Origin: Lachnospiraceae bacterium UBA4711
Lineage (GTDB): Bacteria > Bacillota > Clostridia > Lachnospirales > Lachnospiraceae
DNA: 5,750 nt
Direction: 5' to 3'
Assembly: GCA_002404515.1 (NCBI GenBank)
Contig: DHJV01000067.1
Coordinates: 1 to 5,750 of the forward strand
The notes under the pieces are model-generated. The model was not told the origin of the DNA, did not search any database, and saw only the letters and a list, made by a program, of their open reading frames with translations. Shown piece by piece: positions 1 through 4,793 of this stretch; the first letter of the stretch is position 1, and each line of letters starts with the position of its first letter. The position numbers and the translations under genes were made by a program.

Positions 1-832
1 GAGAATAGCTTGCTTTGATCAGCTTATCCAGACCAGACTCCGATACGCCAAGCTCCTCTAAGAACATCTGCTTCTCATCGTCATCTAACTCGGAGATCTC
101 CTGCTCGATCTGCGCACATACAGCAAATACTTCACTGCCAAATTCCTTCGCATATTCACGAACCTTCTGTACATATGGATTACTTGCTCCGTCATCTGCC
201 AGATCATCCTCGGATACATTTGCCGCATAGATCACCGGCTTTCCTGTCAGCAGGTTGTATTCCTTGATCCACTTGATCTCGTCCTCATCGTCTGTCTCAA
301 ACGAAATCGCAAGCTTACCGGATTCCAAATGCTCCTTGATCCGCTTCTGCAGATCGACTTCCTTCGCAAGCTCCTTGTTGTTGGCTGCGCCACGCTGTCC
401 CTTCGCGATTCGACGGTCAAGTACCTCGATATCTGCGAAGATCAGCTCATAGTTGATCGTCTCGATATCTCGGATCGGATCAACCGAACCATCGACATGG
501 ATGACATTGGGATCTTCAAAGCAACGTACAACATGTACGATTGCATCCGTCTCACGAATATTGGACAGGAACTGGTTTCCAAGTCCTTCACCCTTGGATG
601 CACCCTTTACAAGCCCTGCAATATCAACGAACTCGATCACGGCTGGTGTTGTCTTCGCTGAATGATACATCTCAGTCAGTTTATCAAGACGCTTGTCCGG
701 TACCGGTACGACACCCACATTCGGATCAATCGTACAGAACGGATAGTTCGCGCTTTCCGCACCCGCCTTTGTCAAAGAGTTAAATAATGTGGACTTTCCG
801 ACGTTCGGAAGCCCGACGATGCCTAATTTCAT
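1..832 (-). CDS. ychF: Redox-responsive P-loop ATPase YchF, 3' part cut off by the window edge
   Basis: This is the N-terminal 277 codons of YchF, an Obg-related TRAFAC-class protein that prefers ATP over GTP and binds ribosomes. The start at 832 reads MKLGIVGLPNVGKST, the canonical YchF opening, with the G1 P-loop at residues 7-15. The G3 motif DIAGLVKGAS begins at D70. The G4 position carries NVSE (N205-E208) instead of NKxD, the YchF signature that explains relaxed nucleotide specificity. Residues near 130-240 fit the coiled-coil domain and the region after it. The family is usually about 365 residues, so the C-terminal TGS domain lies beyond the left edge. An AAAGGAG ribosome binding site lies at 844-850. 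The frame is intact and its codons are richer in G and C at third positions than the neighbouring element genes. It is a host housekeeping gene lying downstream of int on the same strand, with no clear terminator between them. Confidence 0.97.
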   Translation of the reverse strand, partial: MKLGIVGLPNVGKSTLFNSLTKAGAESANYPFCTIDPNVGVVPVPDKRLDKLTEMYHSAKTTPAVIEFVDIAGLVKGASKGEGLGNQFLSNIRETDAIVHVVRCFEDPNVIHVDGSVDPIRDIETINYELIFADIEVLDRRIAKGQRGAANNKELAKEVDLQKRIKEHLESGKLAISFETDDEDEIKWIKEYNLLTGKPVIYAANVSEDDLADDGASNPYVQKVREYAKEFGSEVFAVCAQIEQEISELDDDEKQMFLEELGVSESGLDKLIKASYS

Positions 833-893
833 ATTTTGTATATCTCCTTTGCAAACCCTTATATTTACTTACTTTGTGGAAAAAAGGATTTCT

Positions 894-904
894 CAAGTGT
901 ACCA
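894..904 (+). other. Candidate left attachment core
   Basis: CAAGTGTACCA here matches CAAGTATACCA at 4686-4696 at 10 of 11 positions in the same orientation. The two copies bracket int, xis, rep and the rep upstream region and leave ychF and the membrane protein gene outside, as direct attachment repeats should. The match is short and lies in AT-rich DNA, so chance remains likely. Confidence 0.25.
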
Positions 905-919
905 TTTAGTGTACCATTT
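896..919. repeat. Perfect tandem duplication of a 12-bp unit between int and ychF
   Basis: The unit AGTGTACCATTT occurs twice head to tail at 896-907 and 908-919, and the second copy overlaps the int stop codon. Its position at the outer edge of the integrase gene suggests integrase arm-type sites or part of the attachment region, but no binding data can be read from the sequence. It could also be a chance slippage duplication. Confidence 0.6.
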
Positions 920-2048
920 AAATGACCTTCAAAGCATCTTCCACCATCTGGATTTCTTTAATCTTTTCTTCCTCAGTAGTATGAACGTATAAATTCATAG
1001 TAATTCCAATATTTGAATGTCCCAATATCATCTGCAATGTCTTCGGCTTCATCCCACCTTCAATACATCTAGTAGCAAATGTATGCCTTAATATGTGCAT
1101 TGAAAATCTCGGAATACCTGCTTTATCACATATTTTGAACAATGCAGTATCATAAGTACTATTCTTAATTGGAGAACCTTTCCTGCACAAAAATACATAA
1201 TCACTCCATTCTATCGGAATAACTTTTATATCTTTGTGTTTTTCTTTTTGACGTTTTAAAATTGAGATTGCATCATCTGTAAGCGGAATTTTTCTGTAGC
1301 CAGATTTTGATTTCGGAGGTCCTACTCTCCATTCGCCAGTACTATGTCGATATTCCATACTGCGTTGAATCGTTATAACACGATTCTTTAAATCAACATC
1401 TTCCCATTTTAGGCCTACTAATTCACCAGTACGAAGTCCTGTCTGTAAAATAAACCGATATTGGTCTTCGTAACTTTGCCCCTTAGCACCCTCTAAGAAT
1501 TTTCTTTGAGTTTCTATTGTAAGTGCTTCTCTTTTCTTAGATGGCTTTCCAATATCACTCTTCAATGAACGTTTACAAGGATTATTTATTATTGCTTCAT
1601 ATTCTTTTGCACTTTCAAGCATATTATATAAGGCTATTCGCGTCTGATAAATTGTAGATGAACTATATTCCTCTCTTGCCATGATTTTGAAAATTTCCTG
1701 ACAATCAATCGGTGTTACATCTTTCAACTTCTTATTTCCAATAACCTGCTTTATATTCCTTTTATATCGTTCAGAATAATTTCTTACAGTGTTTGGTCTT
1801 ACTGTCTCCTTTTTTAATTCAATCCAATAATTAAACCAAGCATCAACAATTAAATCGGTAGGCATATTTAACTTACTATGTTCATCTATATATACGCTTT
1901 CCGAAATCCATTGTCTTGCATCTTGTAATTTTGTGAAACGTCTGGTTTGTCTCTTATCAAATCGATCAACAAACCGTGCTAGGTACAGACCACCTTTTTC
2001 CTGTGACAGTCCGACTCCCAGCTCCTTACCTTTTAAATCTTTACCCAT
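918..2048 (-). CDS. int: Tyrosine recombinase (integrase) of the Tn916/phage Int type
   Basis: This 376-residue site-specific recombinase would integrate and excise the element by strand exchange through a covalent 3'-phosphotyrosine. The N-terminal 55 residues (KGKELGVGLSQEKGG...RFVDRFDKRQ) resemble the AP2-like arm-binding domain of Tn916-type integrases. Residues about 65-160 are the SAM-like core-binding domain, and about 175-360 the catalytic domain. Catalytic residues are visible: R206 in TGLRTGEL, a hairpin lysine at K246 or K248, H318 and R321 in HILRH, H344 in GHSN, and the nucleophile Y354 in MNLYVH. Length is normal, so the gene looks functional. ATG at 2048 is supported by GGGAG at about 2056-2060. 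It is the last gene of the rep-xis-int module but has its own promoter candidate, buried in a hairpin just upstream. The stop codon lies within the 12-bp tandem repeat. Confidence 0.95.
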   Translation of the reverse strand: MGKDLKGKELGVGLSQEKGGLYLARFVDRFDKRQTRRFTKLQDARQWISESVYIDEHSKLNMPTDLIVDAWFNYWIELKKETVRPNTVRNYSERYKRNIKQVIGNKKLKDVTPIDCQEIFKIMAREEYSSSTIYQTRIALYNMLESAKEYEAIINNPCKRSLKSDIGKPSKKREALTIETQRKFLEGAKGQSYEDQYRFILQTGLRTGELVGLKWEDVDLKNRVITIQRSMEYRHSTGEWRVGPPKSKSGYRKIPLTDDAISILKRQKEKHKDIKVIPIEWSDYVFLCRKGSPIKNSTYDTALFKICDKAGIPRFSMHILRHTFATRCIEGGMKPKTLQMILGHSNIGITMNLYVHTTEEEKIKEIQMVEDALKVI

Positions 2049-2066
2049 AATTATTGCTCCCTTTAT

Positions 2067-2113
2067 ATTAAAAGAAGCCCTAATATAGCGACGGTATTAT
2101 ACCATATTAGGGC
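2067..2113 (-). terminator. Hairpin terminator between xis and int with the int promoter in its loop
   Basis: On the minus strand GCCCTAATAT (2113-2104) and ATATTAGGGC (2086-2077) form a perfect 10-bp stem. The loop can fold a smaller GGTA/TACC hairpin at 2093-2103. The tail TTCTTTTAAT (2076-2067) is T-rich but not a pure run, so termination may be partial. No T tract follows on the plus strand, so it acts on leftward transcripts leaving xis. It lies about 17 bp upstream of the int ribosome binding site. Confidence 0.6.
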
Positions 2114-2124
2114 AATCTTGTACA
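2096..2124 (-). promoter_or_regulatory. Candidate sigma-A promoter for int
   Basis: A perfect -10 TATAAT (2101-2096) lies 17 bp from a -35 TGTACA (2124-2119), which matches four of six consensus positions. Transcription would start near 2088-2090, inside the loop of the terminator hairpin. The int mRNA would then contain only the 3' arm of that hairpin and could not form the terminator. This would uncouple int expression from upstream transcription. Confidence 0.6.
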
Positions 2125-2157
2125 TATATTAAATTTTCTAAATATAAATCCGAACTG

Positions 2158-2364
2158 CTATATCTCTACCTGTCTGGATATAAATTCTTCAAATTCTTTT
2201 CGTTTTACTAATTTTTTATTTCCTACATATAACACAAATGTACAACGAGGCATTTTTAAAAGTTCTGATATTTTATTTTGTCCTATATTGCTATACTCCG
2301 CCGCCTCTTCAATTGTCAAAGTACATTTTTGATTTATAGGCACAGTTCCCTTTACTGTGTTCAT
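2158..2364 (-). CDS. xis: Tn916-type excisionase, small winged-helix DNA-binding protein
   Basis: This 68-residue protein matches the layout of the Tn916 Xis family, whose members are about 67 residues. A short N-terminal strand is followed by a helix-turn-helix (LTIEEAAEYSNIGQNKISEL, residues about 16-35). Then comes a wing and closing helix (FVLYVGNKKLVKRKEFEEFI, about 43-62), with the usual basic VKRKEFEEF segment. Such proteins bind and bend attachment-site DNA and steer the integrase toward excision. ATG at 2364 was chosen because GGTGAT at 2369-2374 is well spaced before it. An in-frame ATG at 2376, 5 bp after the rep stop, would add four residues. The gene follows rep closely, so it is probably cotranscribed and perhaps translationally coupled. 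A short CACAGT/ACTGTG inverted repeat (2341-2359) lies in its first codons, of unknown meaning. Confidence 0.88.
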   Translation of the reverse strand: MNTVKGTVPINQKCTLTIEEAAEYSNIGQNKISELLKMPRCTFVLYVGNKKLVKRKEFEEFISRQVEI

Positions 2365-2381
2365 ACTAATCACCATCCTGT

Positions 2382-3803
2382 TTAGAGTAAAAGCATTTCA
2401 TCAACAAGTTTCTGAGCTCTTCTTTCATCAGCACCTAAATCAACATACTTATTCAAGTCAAATTCATGGTGACAGTCAACTCCCAAAAGTTCTCCTTTTT
2501 CTACAGATAAAAGAAATCTACCTGCATTATTTACAAAATGTTTCTCTGCATAGCTTCTATACTCTTGGGCAATATCTGAAAAACTTACAATCTTGTTTAC
2601 AGTATACCTTGCAACACCATCTACTAATTTAGATTTTTGTTGAAATTTCGCATATTCTTCACTTATCTGTGCATCAGTTAAATGTTTTACGTCTACACAA
2701 AATTTCAATTTAAAGTCTTGAAAATCAAATACTCGAAGTATACGTTCCATTACAGGTTCTCTATTTTCTTCAGTATCTTCTGGAAACCATTCAACGATAG
2801 GGGTATTTGTAATAATAAATATGATAGAACCTCTGAACAATGCACCTGTAAATCGTTTGCTAGTCAGTGTATTCGTATGAGGATCTAACAATTTTTTGAA
2901 ATCATTTACATTCATACCCGACGGATCAAAATCATCTAACACAAAAATATCTTGGCCACCGTAACCCTCCCACGGATCTCTCGATGCAGCCGAAAAACAA
3001 ATGCTCATATTATGCTTCTTAGCATATGCTTTAGCGAACAAAGTTTTTCCAACACGAGCTGGTCCCTGAATTACCATAATAGTAATATCTCTTTCTTGCA
3101 CAGCTACTTCGCATTTCTTCACATATTCAAATGCATCATTGATTTTTCTCTTATAACGCATATAAACCCACGGATCAATTTTGCCAATGTCATGTTCTTT
3201 AAGCTTACCACTTATAATCTGATCGAGAACAAATTTTCCTCTGACATTCACACCATAAGCAGTCATAACAAGATAGGAATATAATTTATCTTTGTTATTT
3301 GTATAAATATTCTTCTCCGAATACTGCTTCTTATATGGATGATTCATATGTATCAGATATTGCACAGAGGCTTTCACTGATTTTGCAGGTTCAATCTTTC
3401 CATACGGAAAATGTTTCTTTATTAAAGAAAACTTTCCTACTGAATTTTTATCAAAGTCCAATACAATATGATAATGCACATTATTAGGATCAGCGTCATG
3501 CATTATAAAATAATACTTCATAGTCTTCTTAGTATGTGCCCATTTTTCCAGCGTCTCCTTGATATCATCTAGGGAGATTGTATAAATATCCCCTGCTTTT
3601 AAACCAAGCTTTGGGTTATCCTCTGTTATATGGTTCACTGCTGAAACACGAATAAACGCATTTCTCATATTTGTATCTGCCGTTAAACCTTTCTGCTTAA
3701 CTGCTTTCTTCTTTTTCTTCTTATCAGAAGAATCCTTAACCAATGGTGTTGAGTCAAGTAATGGTAATTGAGGGATGGAAAATAAGTTATCTGATTGTGT
3801 CAT
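2382..3803 (-). CDS. rep: Rolling-circle Rep: HUH endonuclease fused to superfamily 3 helicase
   Basis: This 473-residue replication initiator has the nuclease-helicase layout of CRESS-type Reps of plasmids and ssDNA viruses. After a lysine-rich N-terminus (K28-K33), the endonuclease domain (about 45-170) carries the HUH motif VHYHIVLDF with H110 and H112. The likely nicking tyrosine is Y149 in SVQYLIH. The following HPYKKQYSEKNIYTNN resembles Rep_2 proteins of Gram-positive rolling-circle plasmids. The helicase has Walker A GPARVGKT (247-254), Walker B FVLDDFD with D290 and D291, and motif C IIFIITNTP with N333. The C-terminal 100 residues are not recognised. It would nick the origin, stay attached to the 5' end and unwind the duplex. 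ATG at 3803 is preferred because AAAGGAG lies at 3814-3820. A GTG at 3848 would add 15 residues but lacks that support. The gene heads rep-xis-int and contrasts with ychF in its AT-rich codons. All motifs are intact. Confidence 0.93.
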   Translation of the reverse strand: MTQSDNLFSIPQLPLLDSTPLVKDSSDKKKKKKAVKQKGLTADTNMRNAFIRVSAVNHITEDNPKLGLKAGDIYTISLDDIKETLEKWAHTKKTMKYYFIMHDADPNNVHYHIVLDFDKNSVGKFSLIKKHFPYGKIEPAKSVKASVQYLIHMNHPYKKQYSEKNIYTNNKDKLYSYLVMTAYGVNVRGKFVLDQIISGKLKEHDIGKIDPWVYMRYKRKINDAFEYVKKCEVAVQERDITIMVIQGPARVGKTLFAKAYAKKHNMSICFSAASRDPWEGYGGQDIFVLDDFDPSGMNVNDFKKLLDPHTNTLTSKRFTGALFRGSIIFIITNTPIVEWFPEDTEENREPVMERILRVFDFQDFKLKFCVDVKHLTDAQISEEYAKFQQKSKLVDGVARYTVNKIVSFSDIAQEYRSYAEKHFVNNAGRFLLSVEKGELLGVDCHHEFDLNKYVDLGADERRAQKLVDEMLLL

Positions 3804-3808
3804 AACAA

Positions 3809-3868
3809 TCACTCTCCTTTGTATGTTTTTTTCATTTTTCGCATCCACACATAAGGAACATCCAGCAT
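3809..3868 (-). CDS. Possible 19-codon leader peptide coupled to rep
   Basis: A short ORF, MLDVPYVWMRKMKKTYKGE, starts at 3868. AAAAGGA sits about 8 nt before its ATG, a second GGA abuts it, and its TGA stop lies 5 nt before the rep ATG. The rep Shine-Dalgarno AAAGGAG forms its last sense codons (Lys-Gly-Glu). Ribosomes finishing the leader would therefore sit on the rep start, an arrangement known for leader-coupled plasmid rep genes such as IncFII tap-repA. The peptide matches nothing recognised, and an ORF of this size can arise by chance. Confidence 0.4.
   Translation of the reverse strand: MLDVPYVWMRKMKKTYKGE
3814..3820 (-). promoter_or_regulatory. Rep ribosome binding site deciding the 3803 start
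   Basis: AAAGGAG is a near-perfect Shine-Dalgarno sequence 10 nt before ATG 3803. It lies inside the extended frame that would begin at GTG 3848, so the shorter protein is the better call. It also forms the 3' end of the leader ORF. Confidence 0.8.
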
Positions 3869-3918
3869 TTCCTTTTTCCTTTTATGTAAGCCATACAGAC
3901 CTTAAATCTGATGTTCCT
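3854..3918 (-). repeat. 9-bp inverted repeat in the predicted rep 5' leader
   Basis: On the minus strand AGGAACATC (3918-3910) is complementary to GATGTTCCT (3862-3854), perfect over 9 bp with a 47-nt loop. The first arm lies a few bases after the predicted rep transcript start. The second covers leader codons 3-5. The loop encloses the leader ribosome binding site and start codon. It could be an RNA fold regulating rep or, as DNA, a pair of operator half-sites. Confidence 0.45.
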
Positions 3919-3931
3919 ATTCACATTACAC

Positions 3932-3961
3932 AATATAGCATGATTTTTCATTTTTTGCCAT
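3932..3961 (-). promoter_or_regulatory. Candidate extended -10 promoter for rep-xis
   Basis: TATATT (3937-3932) is preceded by TGC (3940-3938), making an extended -10. ATGGCA (3961-3956) lies 18 bp upstream and matches four of six -35 positions. The start would be near 3925, about 120 nt before the rep ATG. It is back to back with the plus-strand promoter at 3969-3997. No better candidate was seen in this stretch. Confidence 0.45.
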
Positions 3962-3968
3962 ATTTTTC

Positions 3969-3997
3969 TTGATTTTCGTCATTTTTTTCTGTATAAT
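3969..3997 (+). promoter_or_regulatory. Strong candidate promoter divergent from rep
   Basis: TTGATT (3969-3974) and a perfect TATAAT (3992-3997) are separated by 17 bp. It points away from rep into about 400 bp without a convincing plus-strand gene. Its product could be a structured RNA or a transcript serving the origin. The two promoters would compete for the same short segment. Confidence 0.55.
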
Positions 3998-4053
3998 GTT
4001 GAATTTTAGGGTTTTCTTCATTTTGTGCGTACGTCTATATTAAATATCCTTTC

Positions 4054-4068
4054 TGTGCAATTTGCACA
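4054..4068. repeat. Perfect short palindrome upstream of rep
   Basis: TGTGCAA and TTGCACA form 7-bp arms around one base. It lies about 55 bp downstream of the divergent promoter and could be an operator or an origin cruciform. It is followed by AAAA, not by a T tract on the plus strand, so it is not a rightward terminator. Confidence 0.5.
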
Positions 4069-4304
4069 AAAATATCGTTAAATAACTGTTTCCCAACCAT
4101 CTTCCATCTGTAAATCCAAGGAATTTCACAGGACATAACCGCCCACGAAGCATGCATAACAGGAATCGGTGGCGTAACAGACAGGTGCTATATATAGGAA
4201 GATTTGCAATTATGTCGATGGGGGAAATAGGTGACATGTCGATCACGTAGGATTGTAGATGCAAGGCAATTACATCTTCGGTAAATTTAAATGTCTTGTC
4301 ACTG

Positions 4305-4366
4305 CCTGTGAAGATATGAATGTTACCTCATAAAAATATAATGACATAATAATAGCCCTTCACAGG
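4305..4366. repeat. 9-bp inverted repeat flanking a 44-bp AT-rich loop
   Basis: CCTGTGAAG (4305-4313) and CTTCACAGG (4358-4366) are perfect reverse complements. A third related copy, TTCACAGGA, lies at 4125-4133. The set could be protein-binding sites or the base of a long hairpin at the edge of the GC-richer block. Confidence 0.4.
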
Positions 4367-4399
4367 ATGTTAAAACGTAAATTGACGGATTGGAAACAG

Positions 4400-4428
4400 T
4401 TTACCGAATATTGGAAAATTGATATAAT
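4400..4428 (+). promoter_or_regulatory. Possible promoter reading rightward into AT-rich DNA
   Basis: TTTACC (4400-4405) and TATAAT (4423-4428) are 17 bp apart. The surrounding DNA is so AT-rich that a TATAAT match means little, and no gene follows on this strand. Confidence 0.25.
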
Positions 4429-4458
4429 AAATACATAATAAATCAATAGTATTTATTA
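4425..4458. repeat. AT-rich 10-bp inverted repeat
   Basis: TAATAAATAC (4425-4434) and GTATTTATTA (4449-4458) pair perfectly around a 14-nt loop. The left arm overlaps the -10 of the possible promoter just upstream. The stem is almost all A-T pairs and weak as RNA, but easily melted as DNA. Confidence 0.4.
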
Positions 4459-4560
4459 AGCACTTTGATAATATAATATTTATATAATTAAAAGTTCATT
4501 TAGCATAACACACCTCTCTCATACCTAAATTAATTTTTAATTGTATAACAATCAGATCTT

Positions 4561-4634
4561 ATCTAACACATATCTCTCTCAGCACATATCTAACCTAGAT
4601 CTAAACTCTCTCAAGAATCTAAAAAATCTCAAGA
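4561..4634. repeat. Irregular iteron-like repeats
   Basis: ATCTAA occurs at 4561-4566, 4588-4593, 4599-4604 and 4617-4622. CTCTCTCA occurs at 4574-4581 and 4606-4613, and once more at 4514-4521. TCTCAAGA occurs at 4609-4616 and 4627-4634. The spacing is uneven, so it is not a clean tandem array. It could be a cluster of Rep or integrase binding sites, or a simple low-complexity tract. No gene is supported in 4371-4740. Confidence 0.4.
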
Positions 4635-4682
4635 CATAGTAATTGAATAAGCAATAGAGTAAAATAAGAGCTAGATATATGT

Positions 4683-4724
4683 ATACAAGTATACCAGTTG
4701 TTGTAGACTTTTGTATACTTGTAT
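4683..4724. repeat. Perfect 12-bp inverted repeat built from GTATAC units
   Basis: ATACAAGTATAC (4683-4694) and GTATACTTGTAT (4713-4724) are exact reverse complements across an 18-bp spacer. The palindrome GTATAC occurs three times (4681-4686, 4689-4694, 4713-4718). The left arm overlaps the candidate right attachment core. No T tract follows on either strand, so it looks like a binding site more than a terminator. Confidence 0.55.
4686..4696 (+). other. Candidate right attachment core
   Basis: CAAGTATACCA repeats the left candidate with one change. The similarity extends loosely rightward, 18 of 25 positions between 895-919 and 4687-4711. It lies between the element's noncoding DNA and the terminator of the neighbouring gene, a sensible place for an element end. 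The assignment is tentative. Confidence 0.25.
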
Positions 4725-4749
4725 TATGAGATATGAAGTATGAGTGCAT

Positions 4750-4785
4750 AAAAAATAACCTTCTGATTATTTCCAACCAGAAGGT
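4750..4785 (-). terminator. Intrinsic terminator of the membrane protein gene
   Basis: On the minus strand ACCTTCTG (4785-4778) and CAGAAGGT (4765-4758) form an 8-bp stem with a 12-nt loop, followed by TATTTTTTATG. It begins 8 bp after the stop codon of the 4794-5528 gene. It would keep that gene's transcription out of the element. Confidence 0.85.
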
Positions 4786-4793
4786 ACTGGTTA

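Larger units (their letters stand above)
4004..4370. other. GC-richer noncoding block, candidate origin, structured RNA or decayed gene
   Basis: This stretch has no intact gene that I recognise, yet it is not ordinary spacer. GC is about 41% over 4081-4320 against about 19% over 4421-4560. It contains several short repeats: ATGTCGAT at 4212-4219 and 4236-4243, GCAATTA at 4206-4212 and 4266-4272, and TTCACAGGA at 4125-4133 and 4359-4367. An inverted pair CCTGTGAAG/CTTCACAGG spans 4305-4313 and 4358-4366. On the minus strand two overlapping frames (4327-4040 and 4187-4035) read like protein pieces that a frameshift near 4187 would join. Lying upstream of rep, it is a natural site for the Rep origin, but no known nick motif is recognised. 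Confidence 0.35.

Noticed and set aside
833..917. tRNA gene as the integration target
   Set aside because: No cloverleaf or T-loop sequence is present beside int, and the insertion is intergenic.
15..992. Several plus-strand open frames of 62-110 codons
   Set aside because: They run antisense to ychF and the int 3' end, are Ser/Cys/Ile-rich and lack ribosome sites.
2357..3487. Plus-strand open frames opposite rep
   Set aside because: They are antisense shadows of an intact, motif-bearing Rep gene and resemble no protein.
3804..3848. Longer Rep starting at GTG 3848
   Set aside because: The rep Shine-Dalgarno lies inside this extension and points to ATG 3803.
4561..4640. CRISPR array
   Set aside because: The repeats are only 6-8 bp with irregular spacing, and no cas gene is present.
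4579..4776. Minus-strand open frame of 65 codons
   Set aside because: It overlaps the membrane protein terminator and AT-rich repeats, and its composition reflects A-T content.
3850..4790. Geminivirus-like nonanucleotide origin (TAATATTAC) or a pMV158-type nick site
   Set aside because: Neither sequence was found by eye in this region, so no origin is called.
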